64,000 bases of DNA. Source: Yersinia entomophaga. GTDB lineage: Bacteria; Pseudomonadota; Gammaproteobacteria; Enterobacterales; Enterobacteriaceae. The stretch lies in contig NZ_CP010029.1 of NCBI RefSeq assembly GCF_001656035.1, positions 1,538,288 to 1,602,287 on the forward strand, written 5' to 3'. The notes below the pieces were generated by a model, which had not been told where the DNA came from, did not search any database, and was given only the letters and a program-made list of their open reading frames with translations. Shown here piece after piece: positions 25,888 through 35,709 of the stretch. Positions within the stretch are counted from its first letter, which is position 1. Every line of letters starts with the position of its first letter. Made by a program: the position numbers and the translations under genes.

Positions 25888-27696
25888 TCAGGCATTTGCC
25901 GTGACGGAGCGCTTAGACATCTCGGCGGAACGACGAGTCCAAAGCTCACGCCATTTTCTCAAAGCGGCGATGAGGATGATTACGCCTAGCGTCATCATAA
26001 TGATGGATATGATGCCGTTAAACAGGTTGTAGCCCGAAGCCGCAGAGTTAAAGTACACATGTCTGATCATCCAATAACCGGCATAATTTACGGTAACAAA
26101 CAGGTAAGCCAGCGGGATAATACAGGTCAGCATATAGATACGTTTGGTAGCCAAACGCAGGATAATGGTTGCACCAATAATCAAGCCAACGGATGCCATT
26201 AACTGGTTTGATACGCCGAACAGCGCCCAAACGGAGTTGATATCACCAGAGTTCAGTAAATAGCCCCACAGCGCACAGGCGATAACGCTACAAGCCAGAG
26301 TACCCGGTAGCCAATCCGTACGTTTCAGTGGTGCCCAGATATCGCCGAGGAAATCTTGCAGCAGATAGCGTGCAACGCGGGTACCGGAGTCTACGGCGGT
26401 CAGGATAAATACGGCTTCAAACATGACAACAAACTGGAAGAAGTAGGCCGCCAGACTGCTGAACCATGGCACGCGGATAAAGATATCTGTCATACCTACG
26501 GCAAGAGTAACTGCGCCACCGGTACGACCGTAGAGATCCAGACCGATCTCCTGGCTTAGCGTTGGTAGGTTAACCACATCCATGCCCAACGCGCCCCAAG
26601 CTTCCGCAGAGGAGTTAATTGCAAAATAATCAGCGGGATGCAATGAAGTTGCAGCGATCAGCGCCATGACGCCAACCATACACTCGGCCAGCATAGCGCC
26701 AAAACCTACCGGTAAAATATCGCTCCACTTATCAATCTGTTTCGGCGTGGTGCCAGAACCGATAAATGCGTGGAAACCAGAGATTGCGCCACAGGCAATG
26801 GTAATAGAAATAAACGGCCAGACCGGGCCAGCCAGAACCGGGCCACCGCCGTGGATAAACTGAGTAACGGCAGGGAACTGAATTTCCGGGTTAATGAAAA
26901 CAACGCCGATTATCAACGCGCCAAATACACCAATCTTCATAAAGCTAGACAGATAACCGCGCGGAGTTAACAGCATCCACACCGGCAAAGCGGTCGCGAA
27001 GAAGGCATACAAAGGCAGAATGATACTGACGGTATTGGCTTTCAACGTCAGCCATTCACCCAGCCAGGTTCCTTCGATATAAGGGCCCACGAAAACACAG
27101 ACCATAATCGCGGCAATACCCACGTAGGAAGCGCCTCTCATGCTGCCGGTCATTCGCTCCCACAAACCTACGCAAATGGCGATAGGAATGGTCATGAATA
27201 CCGCGAAAGCCCCCCAAGGGTTGCGCTCCAACGCATGCACCACAACCATAGATAAACCGGCCATAGTGATTGTGATGATGAACAACATAGCCAAACCGGT
27301 ACACCAGCCGGCAATCGGCCCCAGTTCGGATTTTGCGACTTCAGAAAGAGATTTACCCTGATGTTTCATCGAGGCAAACAGCACGACGGTATCGTGGACA
27401 GCGCCACCGATGACACAGCCGATTAACAGCCACAGGAAACCCGGTAAGTAACCGTATTGCGCCGCCAGCACGGGGCCAACCAAGGGCCCCGCTGCTGCGA
27501 TAGCCGCAAAGTGGCTGCCAAAGTTGACCCATTTTTTAGTAGGAACGTAATCTTTACCATCTTCGAAGGTGTGGGAAGGTGTAATTTCAGTATCATCGAC
27601 CTGCAGTACTTTCCGAACAAAAAAGATACCGTATAAGCGGTAGCAGATCGTCAGAATACATACTGTGGCGATAACAAAGGTAATCGCATGTTGCAT
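25888..27696 (-). CDS. CstA-family carbon-starvation/pyruvate-type transporter
   Basis: A 602-residue, multi-span inner-membrane transporter of the CstA family. The family signature GSHFAAIAAAGPLVGPVLAAQ (around residue 60; split here only by family variation), GSGTTPKQ, and SGTRVARYLLQD are all present. It is about 100 residues shorter than E. coli CstA (701) or BtsT/YjiY (716), lacking the N-terminal extra span and the long loop. Family members import pyruvate or peptides. GGAGAG lies 8 nt before the ATG. The promoter carries two ACCGCTTA repeats and a CRP-like site (see separate entries), the arrangement known for the BtsS/BtsR-controlled btsT gene, which suggests a pyruvate-responsive role (inference). 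Confidence 0.88.
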   Translation of the reverse strand: MQHAITFVIATVCILTICYRLYGIFFVRKVLQVDDTEITPSHTFEDGKDYVPTKKWVNFGSHFAAIAAAGPLVGPVLAAQYGYLPGFLWLLIGCVIGGAVHDTVVLFASMKHQGKSLSEVAKSELGPIAGWCTGLAMLFIITITMAGLSMVVVHALERNPWGAFAVFMTIPIAICVGLWERMTGSMRGASYVGIAAIMVCVFVGPYIEGTWLGEWLTLKANTVSIILPLYAFFATALPVWMLLTPRGYLSSFMKIGVFGALIIGVVFINPEIQFPAVTQFIHGGGPVLAGPVWPFISITIACGAISGFHAFIGSGTTPKQIDKWSDILPVGFGAMLAECMVGVMALIAATSLHPADYFAINSSAEAWGALGMDVVNLPTLSQEIGLDLYGRTGGAVTLAVGMTDIFIRVPWFSSLAAYFFQFVVMFEAVFILTAVDSGTRVARYLLQDFLGDIWAPLKRTDWLPGTLACSVIACALWGYLLNSGDINSVWALFGVSNQLMASVGLIIGATIILRLATKRIYMLTCIIPLAYLFVTVNYAGYWMIRHVYFNSAASGYNLFNGIISIIMMTLGVIILIAALRKWRELWTRRSAEMSKRSVTANA

Positions 27697-27765
27697 GATT
27701 ATTCTCTCCAGGGAATTTATCAGGCGTTAACATACGCCTGGCCTATAAGAGAAGCGCTGAGGATC

Positions 27766-27798
27766 TGATTAAGCGGTCGCCAGCATGATTAAGCGGTC
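27766..27798 (-). promoter_or_regulatory. LytTR-type (BtsR-like) direct repeats
   Basis: A 13-bp sequence (TGATTAAGCGGTC on the plus strand) occurs twice, at 27766-27778 and 27786-27798, exactly 20 bp apart. Read in the gene direction each contains ACCGCTTA, which fits the ACC(G/A)CT(C/T)A motif reported for BtsR (YehT). A -10-like TTATAG lies just downstream (around 27745-27750). Confidence 0.7.
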
Positions 27799-27880
27799 AC
27801 AAAACGCCGCTAAGTGGCGATCGGAAAATTGAAGATATACGAAAGAAGCAAAAAGCTGACGACGGTACCGCCGCCAACAA

Positions 27881-27896
27881 TATGATATTAATCACA
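27881..27896. promoter_or_regulatory. Probable CRP site upstream of the CstA-family gene
   Basis: On the minus strand TGTGATTAATATCATA matches TGTGA-N6-TCACA in nine of ten core positions. It lies about 185 nt before the start codon and upstream of the LytTR repeats. Catabolite control is known for cstA and btsT in E. coli. Confidence 0.55.
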
Positions 27897-27920
27897 AAAA
27901 ATGAGTTTTATATTTAAGAG

Positions 27921-28703
27921 TTACTCAAGATAATACGACTGAAGTTGCTCTCTTTCAGCACGACCCAGACCGAACTCCTGCAGTAACCAGTTATCACGAT
28001 TACCATAGCGGTCATTAATGCTGGTTAATGCGGTATGAAGGAATTCTTCTCTGGCTGAAAGCACGTAAGCGAACTGATTCAACGCATTATCGTGAAGCTT
28101 TTTAGCCAGTTCGCTCAACATTAATTCGCGGAACGGCGCGAGCGTCGTTTCAGTTAGCAAGTAATCCTCCAGAACCGTTGCTTCATCGGCTCCCAGCGCA
28201 AACAATACCAACCCGGAACCAACGCCAGTGCGGTCTTTTCCTACGGCACAGTGCTGCACTACGCCAGTACCTTCAGAATTACGCAATAAATGAACTAACT
28301 GTCGGTAAGCCGAGTTGTTAAAAGGCAAGCGGCGATAAAGCTCCAGCATAAATGAACGAGCATCAAACTCGGCTAGCGTTTCGTTACTGAGCTTATCCAG
28401 ATTGGCGTTGACGTCGGTACTGAGAGGGTTCGCGGGGAAATGATGGTATGTGGCTCCTTGCCAAAGGATATCGGGTTTAGCCTGAACTTCATCGGCATCA
28501 CGGTAATCCAGTATATGGCCAACGGCACGCTTATGCAGAAAAGTACGGTCTTTTTCACTCAACCGATCTAATGAACCGGAGCGAAACAGTAATCCTCGCT
28601 TAACTCTGCGGCCATCGGCTGCCAGGTAACCGCCAAAATCACGGAAGTTAATACCGCCATCAAGCGGAACCAGTGAGGGATGCTGTGTAAAAGGGGTAGT
28701 CAT
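27921..28703 (-). CDS. Tyrosine-protein phosphatase (dual-specificity-like)
   Basis: A 260-residue cytosolic phosphatase with the CX5R loop HCAVGKDRTG (Cys152, Arg158) and the early GGINFRDFGGY motif typical of the bacterial Tyr_phosphatase2/3 family (IphP/LipA-like). An Asp in the LDYRDADE segment may be structural; the general acid is not identified with certainty. The substrate is unknown: phosphotyrosine, phosphoinositide-like or nucleotide phosphates are all described in the family. It lies 98 bp downstream of udp on the same strand, past a terminator hairpin. Confidence 0.85.
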   Translation of the reverse strand: MTTPFTQHPSLVPLDGGINFRDFGGYLAADGRRVKRGLLFRSGSLDRLSEKDRTFLHKRAVGHILDYRDADEVQAKPDILWQGATYHHFPANPLSTDVNANLDKLSNETLAEFDARSFMLELYRRLPFNNSAYRQLVHLLRNSEGTGVVQHCAVGKDRTGVGSGLVLFALGADEATVLEDYLLTETTLAPFRELMLSELAKKLHDNALNQFAYVLSAREEFLHTALTSINDRYGNRDNWLLQEFGLGRAEREQLQSYYLE

Positions 28704-28760
28704 AATATCCTCTTATTATATCGTCCATTATAAGAGGTAAAACCTTACCAGATTATCAGT

Positions 28761-28793
28761 GGAAGGAAAGAACGGGCCACCAGAGGCAGCCCG
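28761..28793 (-). terminator. Terminator of udp
   Basis: CGGGCCACC (28773-28781) pairs with GGCAGCCCG (28785-28793), nine pairs with two G-U, around a 3-nt loop. On the minus strand it is followed by TTCTTTCC. Confidence 0.7.
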
Positions 28794-28801
28794 ACACGCG
28801 A

Positions 28802-29563
28802 TTACAACAAGCGACGAGCTGCTTCAACCACGATTTTTACCGCATGACTTTCGGTTTTTTGCATAGTCTCTGCGTTAGGAATTTCTTGCTGGGTACGGTT
28901 TACGATAACACCGGCAACCATACCGGCGCGCAGGCCTTGGCTGGCGCACATAGTCAACAGCGTAGCGGATTCCATCTCATAGTTCATCACGCCCATAGCC
29001 TGCCATTCTTCCATCGAGCCACGGAAACGGCTCACTACGCGACCAGAGAAAGTATCGTAACGTTCCTGACCCGGATAGAAAGTATCGGACGAGGCGGTGA
29101 CACCAATATGCGTGGTCGCGCCAATGGATTTAGCCGCTTCAACCAAGGCGGTAGTACAAGCGAAATCAGCAACCGCAGGGAACTCCATCGGTGCGAAATG
29201 CAGACTGGCACCGTCCAAACGCACTGCGCCTGTGGTTACCAGAACGTCACCGACGTTGATGTTAGGCTGAATAGCACCGGTAGTGCCGATGCGCAGGAAG
29301 GTACGTACGCCCAACTGAGCCAATTCTTCCACGGCGATAGAGGTTGACGGGCCGCCGATACCGGTTGAACAAACGATAACTGCCTTACCGTCCAATTCTG
29401 CACGCCATGAGGTAAATTCACGATGAGAAGCCAGATGTACTGGGTTATCCATTAATTTTGCAATTTTCTCAACACGTTGTGGATCACCCGGAACGATGGC
29501 CAAAGTAGCCCCTTTCAGATCGTCCTTCGTGAGGCCAAGGTGGAAAACATCGGATTTAGACAT
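28802..29563 (-). CDS. udp: Uridine phosphorylase Udp
   Basis: A 253-residue nucleoside phosphorylase converting uridine and phosphate to uracil and ribose-1-phosphate for pyrimidine salvage. The family motif [14 protein letters not shown], the nucleoside-binding [14 protein letters not shown] and the phosphate-binding RIGTTGAIQ (Arg, Thr) are intact and nearly identical to E. coli. The start at 29563 ([10 protein letters not shown]) matches the family and follows GAGGAGT. The ATG at 29605 is not supported. A perfect CRP site lies 129 bp upstream. Confidence 0.97.
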   Translation of the reverse strand: MSKSDVFHLGLTKDDLKGATLAIVPGDPQRVEKIAKLMDNPVHLASHREFTSWRAELDGKAVIVCSTGIGGPSTSIAVEELAQLGVRTFLRIGTTGAIQPNINVGDVLVTTGAVRLDGASLHFAPMEFPAVADFACTTALVEAAKSIGATTHIGVTASSDTFYPGQERYDTFSGRVVSRFRGSMEEWQAMGVMNYEMESATLLTMCASQGLRAGMVAGVIVNRTQQEIPNAETMQKTESHAVKIVVEAARRLL

Positions 29564-29929
29564 GTGAGACTCCTCTTTCATGAGAAATATTGTAGGGAGG
29601 AACAAAGAACTACTTTACTCAATATCACCGAATTATTTCGTGATAGCAGTCACTTTGATAGAAGAAATAGAATGTATAAGAACAAATAAAGTGTGACAAA
29701 AATCACAAAATAACACCGTTCAGGTTATTTTTTGTGCTTTAAAAGCCCTAAATAAGAGTAACAGCATCCAGATTCACTCAACGGCCGAAAACAGAGTGTG
29801 TGTCAGCTCACCTTTTCACCGTTCGAGCACACATTTAATCCGTTACGACATCGCCTTTCCGCCATTAATTGCAAATATTACCTATAGTTAAATCCGGAAA
29901 ACTCATTCGCTAACTTCAGGGAGACCATT
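29564..29929. promoter_or_regulatory. udp/dienelactone-hydrolase divergent region
   Basis: A 366-bp AT-rich region between divergent genes. It holds a CRP site at 29692-29707 and the plus-strand ribosome site AGGGAGA (about 29918). I see no ORF or RNA gene. In E. coli the udp promoter is controlled by CRP and CytR; a CytR site could not be placed with confidence. Confidence 0.6.
29692..29707. promoter_or_regulatory. CRP-binding site
   Basis: TGTGACAAAAATCACA is a perfect TGTGA-N6-TCACA palindrome core. It is positioned for activation of udp (minus strand) and possibly the divergent hydrolase gene. Confidence 0.85.
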
Positions 29930-30784
29930 ATGAAGACTGACCCACTCATTACTCTCAGGCAAACAGCCGGAAAGTTCACGCCGGCCGTTAATCCGTTGGC
30001 CTCCTCCGTTATTCATACCGATAAAAAAGGCATTCAGGCCGGTGATACTACAATCCCGTCGCAGGGTGATTTGCTGCCAGCTTATCTCGCTAAACCGGCA
30101 CAACATAATGGCCCTTGCCCGGTGGTGATTGTAGTGCATGAAATCTTCGGCGTGCATGAACACATTCGGGATATTTGCCGCCGCTTAGCGAAACAGGGCT
30201 ATTTGGCCATCGCTCCCGAGCTGTATTTCCGCCAAGGTGATGCCAGCGAATACAATGATATGAGGCCGTTAGTCAGCCAGTTGGTCAATAAGATCCCCGA
30301 CCGACAAGTATTAGTGGATTTGGATCATACGGTTAACTGGGCCTCCCGCCACGGTGGGGATATCAGTAAGTTAGCGATAACCGGTTTTTGCTGGGGAGGG
30401 CGTATCGCCTGGCTTTATGCGGCGCATAATCCTCAGTTGAAAACGGCAGTAGCCTGGTATGGGAAACTTATTGGGGATAAAAGCCTTAATAGCCCGAAAC
30501 ATCCCGTTGATATTGCGATCAACCTTTCCGCTCCAGTACTGGGCCTGTACGGCGGGCAGGATTCAGGAATTTCACAAGATCAGATAGAAACCATGCGTCA
30601 TGCACTACGTGCCGCCAATGCCGACGCTGAAATTATTGTTTACCCGGAAGCGGGCCACGCCTTTAACGCCGATTATCGGCCTAACTACAATGCGGAAGCC
30701 GCTCAGGATGCCTGGCAGCGAATGTTGGACTGGTTTGCTCGCCACGGCGTCAATGCCCATAAACCGGTCGATGATGCCTCTTAA
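29930..30784 (+). CDS. ysgA: Dienelactone hydrolase family protein (YsgA-like)
   Basis: A 284-residue alpha/beta-hydrolase. The nucleophile is Cys154 in TGFCWGGRIA (GxCxGG type of dienelactone hydrolases). The acid Asp is in LYGGQDSGI (about 207) and the catalytic His in PEAGHAFNADY. The oxyanion region VVHEIFGVHEHIRD is conserved. E. coli YsgA (271 aa), the metE/udp neighbour, is the closest match by position. The natural substrate is not known; dienelactone itself is unlikely in this organism. No signal peptide is visible, so it is cytosolic. Confidence 0.9.
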   Translation: MKTDPLITLRQTAGKFTPAVNPLASSVIHTDKKGIQAGDTTIPSQGDLLPAYLAKPAQHNGPCPVVIVVHEIFGVHEHIRDICRRLAKQGYLAIAPELYFRQGDASEYNDMRPLVSQLVNKIPDRQVLVDLDHTVNWASRHGGDISKLAITGFCWGGRIAWLYAAHNPQLKTAVAWYGKLIGDKSLNSPKHPVDIAINLSAPVLGLYGGQDSGISQDQIETMRHALRAANADAEIIVYPEAGHAFNADYRPNYNAEAAQDAWQRMLDWFARHGVNAHKPVDDAS

Positions 30785-30827
30785 ACGTTTCAATCCATAT
30801 CTTTCACCAACATTCCCACTTCGGCAT

Positions 30828-30863
30828 AAACCTCCCCCAGCAGCAAGATAGGGGGAGGTTTTT
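30828..30863 (+). terminator. Terminator after the dienelactone hydrolase gene
   Basis: AAACCTCCCCC (30828-30838) pairs with GGGGGAGGTTT (30851-30861), an 11-bp perfect stem, ending in TTTTTA. Confidence 0.9.
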
Positions 30864-30961
30864 ATCTATCAGTCGCACAAAATTCTGCACGCATCAATTT
30901 GATACTTCTATTCTCCAATAGCGGTTTCACCGTCAGTACCTATCAGCTATAAAAAAGGGCG

Positions 30962-31096
30962 CTAACAAAGTTGAGAAGCGGAGACATGTGCCGAATGGGT
31001 CGGAACAGCGTGAGCCGTCGGCCCCCCTCTCGGTGCAGTCGCCCCACCAGCTTCGGGGTAACTGCATAGGCTTGCCATCAACAGCAAGGCCGCCAC
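30962..31096 (-). CDS. Possible small exported peptide downstream of metE (44 aa, unrecognised)
   Basis: A short frame begins with GTG at 31096, four bases after AAAGG, and ends at TAG 30962. The product begins VAALLLMASLCSYPEAGG (signal-like hydrophobic start) and ends in a His-containing tail with TAHAVPTHSAHVSASQLC. I recognise no family. It lies 26 bp after the metE stop on the same strand. An in-frame TGA just upstream (31109-31111) blocks a longer form. It could be a chance frame in a GC-rich spacer, so conservation in related genomes is the test. Confidence 0.3.
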   Translation of the reverse strand: MAALLLMASLCSYPEAGGATAPRGGPTAHAVPTHSAHVSASQLC

Positions 31097-31122
31097 TGCG
31101 CCTTTGATTCAGTGATAAATAA

Positions 31123-33399
31123 TCAGGCTTGCTCTTCACGCAGCCGCTGGGCCGCCAAGACCATGTTGGCCAGTGACTGACGGGTTTCTGGCCAACCACG
31201 AGTTTTCAGGCCACAATCCGGGTTAACCCACAGGCGTTCAGCCGGGATTCGCTGGGCCGCTTTACGTAGCAAGGCTTCAATCCATTCCACGCTAGGCACG
31301 TTCGGCGAGTGAATATCATAAACGCCGGGTCCAATCTCATTTGGATAGTCAAAGTCTTCAAATGACTCAAGCAGTTCCATATCTGAGCGGGAGGTTTCGA
31401 TGGTAATCACATCCGCATCCAACGCAGCGATAGAATCCATGATGTCGTTGAACTCGCAGTAACACATATGGGTATGGATTTGAGTATCATCCTGCGCCAC
31501 GGCGGCATTCAGCTTGAATGCATCCACTGCCCAGTCCAGATAGGCCTGCCATTCAGCCCGACGCAGGGGTAAACCTTCACGCAGCGCGGGTTCATCAATC
31601 TGGATAATACCGATACCGGCTTTTTCCAAATCTTCCACTTCATCACGCAGCGCCAACGCAATTTGCTTGGCGATGGTTTCACGGCTCACATCCTCCCGCG
31701 GGAATGACCAGCATAGGATAGTGACCGGCCCGGTTAACATGCCTTTCACCGGCTTGTCAGTCAGGGATTGCGCATATTGGGCCCATTCAACGGTAATCGC
31801 TTCTGGGCGGCTGATATCACCGATAATGACCGGCGGTTTTACACAGCGGGAACCGTAGCTCTGTACCCAACCGTTTTGCGTAAAGACGAAGCCATCCAAA
31901 TGTTCACCAAAGTATTCAACCATGTCGTTGCGTTCAGCTTCACCGTGAACCAACACATCCAGCCCCAGCCGCTCCTGCTCGGCAATCGCCTGTTTGATAT
32001 GCTCGCTGATACCGGTGCGATAATTTTTGCCATCCAGGCGACCTTGTTTGAAGTCCAGACGCAAGCCACGAATTTCAGTGGTTTGCGGGAAAGACCCTAT
32101 GGTGGTGGTCGGCCAGGCCGGTAAATTAAAGCGTTTACGCTGCGCTTCGGCACGCTGTGGGTACGGGTTTTGGCGCTCGCTGTCTTTCGGCGTTATAGCC
32201 GCCAGACGTTGTTCCACGTGTGGATTATGAACCCGACGAGAGGACTGACGAGCGCGAATTGGAGCGCTGTAATTCGCTAATTTTACTAGTTTTTCTTCGT
32301 CTGGCGCATTCAGCGCTTTGGTTAACAGAGACAATTCTGCACATTTTTGCAGCGCAAAAGCAAACCAGTTTTTCACTTCTGCATCCAAACGGGTTTCTTC
32401 ACTGAGATCGATTGGGCTATGTAATAACGAACAAGAAGTCCCCAGCCATAGTTGACGACTGCCGACCAACGGCTGCAAACGTTCGAACCATGTGCTCAGA
32501 TCGGCACGCCACACATTACGACCATTAATCACACCGAGCGACAGCAGCCAATCTTTGGGTAGTTTCTCATTCAGCGTAGCGATATCGTCTTTACCAGCCA
32601 CTACGTCTACATGCAGCCCCTGAACCGGCAGAGCGCGAATAGTATCCAGATTGTGGCCGATGCTATCGAAATAGGTGGTTAGTAATAGTTTAACCTGCCC
32701 TTGTAGCGACTGGTAAGCCGGTTGGTAAGCATCCCGCCATTCTTTAGGCAGCTCCAGTACCAGCGCCGGCTCGTCGATTTGTACCCACTCGATGCCACGT
32801 TTAGCCAGCTCGGCCAAAACTTGCTGATACACCGGTAAGATATCTTTCAGTAAGGTTAAACGGTCAAATTGCTCACCTTTGACTTTACCCAGCCACAGAT
32901 AGGTTATCGGGCCAAGCAGTACCGGCTTGATTTTGTGTCCGAGCGCCAGCGCTTCGTCGACTTCATCCAGCAATTGCGTCCAACCAAGCTTGAATTCCTG
33001 CCCTTGCTGGAACTCGGGCACCATGTAGTGGTAGTTGGTATTGAACCATTTGGTCATTTCTGCCGCCGCTGCCGGTTTACCGGTTGGCGCACGACCACGA
33101 CCAATGCGGAATAATGTATCCAGATCGATACTCCCATCAGCATTCTGGTGGCGTGCCGGAACGTTACCCAGCAACAAACTCGTGGTTAACACATGGTCGT
33201 ACCAGGCGAAATCGCCCACCGGAACCAGATCCACGCCGGCTTGCTGCTGTTGCTGCCAATGACGAGCCCGCAATTCGCGCCCCACATTGAGCAATTCTTC
33301 CTGCGTGATGTTGCCTGCCCAGTAACTTTCTTGTGCTTTTTTTAGTTCACGTTTCAGACCAACGCGTGGAAAACCCAGTGTGTGATTTAAAATTGCCAT
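31123..33399 (-). CDS. metE: Cobalamin-independent methionine synthase MetE
   Basis: A 758-residue enzyme that transfers methyl from 5-methyltetrahydropteroyltri-L-glutamate to homocysteine to make methionine. It is a double TIM barrel. The C-terminal zinc and homocysteine site is visible in [17 protein letters not shown] (His, Cys), the following Glu segment and the terminal NPDCGLKTR (Cys). The ATG at 33399 ([14 protein letters not shown]) matches the family start with GGAGAG upstream. The ATG at 33414 lacks support. It is divergent from its activator gene metR; MetJ and MetR sites lie in the 105-bp gap. Confidence 0.98.
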   Translation of the reverse strand: MAILNHTLGFPRVGLKRELKKAQESYWAGNITQEELLNVGRELRARHWQQQQQAGVDLVPVGDFAWYDHVLTTSLLLGNVPARHQNADGSIDLDTLFRIGRGRAPTGKPAAAAEMTKWFNTNYHYMVPEFQQGQEFKLGWTQLLDEVDEALALGHKIKPVLLGPITYLWLGKVKGEQFDRLTLLKDILPVYQQVLAELAKRGIEWVQIDEPALVLELPKEWRDAYQPAYQSLQGQVKLLLTTYFDSIGHNLDTIRALPVQGLHVDVVAGKDDIATLNEKLPKDWLLSLGVINGRNVWRADLSTWFERLQPLVGSRQLWLGTSCSLLHSPIDLSEETRLDAEVKNWFAFALQKCAELSLLTKALNAPDEEKLVKLANYSAPIRARQSSRRVHNPHVEQRLAAITPKDSERQNPYPQRAEAQRKRFNLPAWPTTTIGSFPQTTEIRGLRLDFKQGRLDGKNYRTGISEHIKQAIAEQERLGLDVLVHGEAERNDMVEYFGEHLDGFVFTQNGWVQSYGSRCVKPPVIIGDISRPEAITVEWAQYAQSLTDKPVKGMLTGPVTILCWSFPREDVSRETIAKQIALALRDEVEDLEKAGIGIIQIDEPALREGLPLRRAEWQAYLDWAVDAFKLNAAVAQDDTQIHTHMCYCEFNDIMDSIAALDADVITIETSRSDMELLESFEDFDYPNEIGPGVYDIHSPNVPSVEWIEALLRKAAQRIPAERLWVNPDCGLKTRGWPETRQSLANMVLAAQRLREEQA

Positions 33400-33416
33400 C
33401 GTCATACTCTCCATTT

Positions 33417-33440
33417 AGCCATCCAGATGTTTACACATCC
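33417..33440. promoter_or_regulatory. Met boxes (MetJ operator) in the metE/metR gap
   Basis: Three contiguous 8-mers, AGCCATCC, AGATGTTT and ACACATCC, match AGACGTCT in four to six positions each. This fits the tandem met-box arrangement bound by MetJ with S-adenosylmethionine. Confidence 0.65.
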
Positions 33441-33479
33441 ATAATCAGCAGGTACTGTATTAACCACAAGCGCAATTTT

Positions 33480-33496
33480 TTCACTGTCACTGTGAA
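33480..33496. promoter_or_regulatory. Candidate MetR-type inverted repeat before metR
   Basis: TTCAC-N7-GTGAA is an inverted repeat immediately before the metR ribosome site (GAAGGA). The half-sites resemble the TGAA/TTCA halves of MetR boxes but in inverted order, so assignment as an autoregulatory LysR-type site is tentative. Confidence 0.4.
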
Positions 33497-33504
33497 GGAC
33501 TCTC

Positions 33505-34458
33505 ATGATCGAACTGAAACACTTACGCACACTGCAAGCCCTGCGTAATACCGGATCGCTGGCTGCGGCAGCTACACAACTTCATCAAACCCAATCTGCC
33601 CTGTCACATCAGTTCAGTGATTTGGAGCAGCGTCTGGGGTTCCGTTTGTTTGTACGTAAAAGCCAGCCTCTGCGTTTCACTACTCAGGGAGAAATTCTCT
33701 TGCAGTTGGCCGAGCAAGTCTTGCCGCAAATCAAACAGGCACTGCAAACCTGCAAAGAACCCCATCAAACGGCCCTGCGGATCGCTATTGAATGCCATAG
33801 TTGTATTCAGTGGCTAACTCCAGCTTTGGACAATTTTCACCAGAACTGGCCGCAGGTCGCGATGGATTTCAAATCAGGGGTCACTTTTGATCCGCAGCCC
33901 GCGCTACAACAAGGTGAACTTGATCTGGTACTGACGTCTGACATTCTGCCCCGCAGCGGTTTGCATTACTCGCCAATGTTTGATTTTGAAGTCCGTCTGG
34001 TGCTGTCGCCGGATCATCCGCTGGCAGCGAAAGCACGCATTGAACCAGAAGATTTAACCGATGAAACTCTGATGATTTATCCGGTTCAGCGCCAACGCCT
34101 GGATATTTGGCGTCATTTCCTACAGCCAGCAGGCGTTAGCCCCGCGCTAAAAAATGTCGATAACACCTTGTTATTGATCCAAATGGTGTCCGCACGTATG
34201 GGTATTGCCGCTTTGCCGCATTGGGTGGTGGAGAGTTTTGAACGTCAGGGTTTAGTCGTAACGAAAACACTGGGGGAAGGTCTATGGAGCCGACTGTACG
34301 CCGCTGTCCGTGACGGAGAGCAGCGCCAGCCGGTAACGGAAGCATTTATTCGTTCGGCGCGTCAGCACGCTTGCGCTCATCTACCTTTTGTAAAGAATGC
34401 GGAGCGACCCAACGCCGGTGTACCCACAGAGAGGCCATTATCACCGTCCCACCAATAA
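33505..34458 (+). CDS. metR: LysR-type activator of methionine genes MetR
   Basis: A 317-residue LysR regulator with an N-terminal winged HTH (about 1-60: [39 protein letters not shown]). Its C-terminal co-inducer domain senses homocysteine in the family. It activates metE and often metA, metF and glyA. It is divergent from metE over 105 bp. Its 3' end runs 113 bp into the convergent yigM gene. Length and sequence equal E. coli MetR. Confidence 0.97.
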   Translation: MIELKHLRTLQALRNTGSLAAAATQLHQTQSALSHQFSDLEQRLGFRLFVRKSQPLRFTTQGEILLQLAEQVLPQIKQALQTCKEPHQTALRIAIECHSCIQWLTPALDNFHQNWPQVAMDFKSGVTFDPQPALQQGELDLVLTSDILPRSGLHYSPMFDFEVRLVLSPDHPLAAKARIEPEDLTDETLMIYPVQRQRLDIWRHFLQPAGVSPALKNVDNTLLLIQMVSARMGIAALPHWVVESFERQGLVVTKTLGEGLWSRLYAAVRDGEQRQPVTEAFIRSARQHACAHLPFVKNAERPNAGVPTERPLSPSHQ

Positions 34459-35245
34459 TAAAGCTCGGCCAATGCGGTTTTTCCTGCCAGATAGCCAGGT
34501 TGACCAATAGGCCAGCAGGAACATGGACATTATTCATAATGCCGAGGGTGCCCGCATCAACCTGCGTGGCACCGTAGTTCCACATAAAATAACCCAGTGC
34601 GGAAGCTCCAACGCCCAGCCAAATCAAAACGCCCCACTGCAACTCGGTGGTTGGGAGTTTATTTGCGTTACCAAAGGCGAACCAAGCGACGACTGCGACC
34701 AACAAGGCTCCCAGATAAAACCAGGAAAAAGCGGTGTGCTGCGGAATCGGATGCACTTCCATCAGGCGTTTGTAGCCAACCTGTCCAATAGCAAAACAAA
34801 CATTCGCCGCCTGAACTAAAGCCAATCCCAGCCAGAAATGCTCGCTCAGATGGTCATAACGAATGATAGCCGCGCCCACTACCGCTAATAAAGCACTGAG
34901 TGCATAACCCCAGCGTAGCCGCTGACCGCGGAGAAGATCATAAATCAGAGTGACATACAGCGGCGTCATCACGGTAAACAGCAGGAACTCCGGCACGCTG
35001 AGATACAAATAAGCACGGAAGCTGAACAGGTACATAATACCTAACTGAATAGCGCCAACGGCCATATACAGCGCAATCACTCTGCCCTGAATATTCTTCC
35101 AGCGAATAAACGGCAGGAAAACCACGGCGGCTAAACCAACGCGCATCAGCACGGAGAACCAGCTATCGACCTGACCCGCCAGATATTCGCCGATTAAGCT
35201 GAAAGAAAATGCCCACAAGATAGTGGTAATAACCAATAACAACAC
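34346..35245 (-). CDS. yigM: EamA-family transporter YigM (biotin transporter in E. coli)
   Basis: A 299-residue drug/metabolite-transporter superfamily protein with about ten predicted membrane spans in two EamA repeats. It lies beside metR, where E. coli has yigM, shown there to be a biotin importer. Transport of biotin here is by family and position only. The start is a GTG at 35245 with a weak ribosome site, so the true start could differ by a few codons. The last 113 bp are also the end of metR on the other strand. Confidence 0.87.
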   Translation of the reverse strand: MLLLVITTILWAFSFSLIGEYLAGQVDSWFSVLMRVGLAAVVFLPFIRWKNIQGRVIALYMAVGAIQLGIMYLFSFRAYLYLSVPEFLLFTVMTPLYVTLIYDLLRGQRLRWGYALSALLAVVGAAIIRYDHLSEHFWLGLALVQAANVCFAIGQVGYKRLMEVHPIPQHTAFSWFYLGALLVAVVAWFAFGNANKLPTTELQWGVLIWLGVGASALGYFMWNYGATQVDAGTLGIMNNVHVPAGLLVNLAIWQEKPHWPSFIIGGTVIMASLWVHRRWVAPHSLQKVDERKRADAPNE

Positions 35246-35391
35246 GATAGGTTAAGCTCATCGAAGAAATAAAAACCAATTGTATCGGAAGCGAGAGCTG
35301 AATTTTGCACCAACATGGTTGACGTATGCATAATTATTGTTCGATTGATTGTCTTTCGCAGATTCTGGCAACCAGAAATAAGGAATTTAAG

Positions 35392-35706
35392 ATGAGACAA
35401 ATACATTTTCTGCTGGGCGCTCTACTTCTGCCCACCGTAGTATTGGCACAAAACAGCCTGACGCCAACGCCTTTGGAGCAGCAACAGCGCGTATTAAATC
35501 AACAAAGTGAACTGCACCAACAGCAGCGAACTTTGATAAATCAACAGCAAGAACAGCGCCGCTTGCAGCAGCAATATCAATATTCGCAGGATCAGCGCCG
35601 TTTGTTACAGCCAACACCGGTGGCTCCGATTGCTCCCCCCGCCGATCCTTTCAAGCGAACGACGCCAACGGTACCGAGTATTCAGCCGGTAAAACCTGCC
35701 CAATAA
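35392..35706 (+). CDS. yhhA: Exported Gln-rich protein (YhhA/DUF2756-like)
   Basis: A 104-residue secreted protein. The signal peptide MRQIHFLLGALLLPTVVLA is followed by a Gln-rich, coiled-coil-prone core (LEQQQRVLNQQSELHQQQ) and a Pro/Thr-rich tail. The ATG at 35392 has AAGGA seven bases upstream. The frame also extends to 35326 without support. E. coli yhhA, a Gln-rich exported DUF2756 protein, sits beside ugpQ, which is 1 kb away here, so homology is likely but low-complexity sequence makes it uncertain. Function is unknown. Confidence 0.7.
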   Translation: MRQIHFLLGALLLPTVVLAQNSLTPTPLEQQQRVLNQQSELHQQQRTLINQQQEQRRLQQQYQYSQDQRRLLQPTPVAPIAPPADPFKRTTPTVPSIQPVKPAQ

Positions 35707-35709
35707 CGC

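Noticed and set aside
30960..31110. Possible cobalamin riboswitch (a GCCACTG-like string and GGTG segment near metE)
   Set aside because: The conserved B12-box and the order of elements are missing, and the segment lies downstream of metE rather than before a gene.
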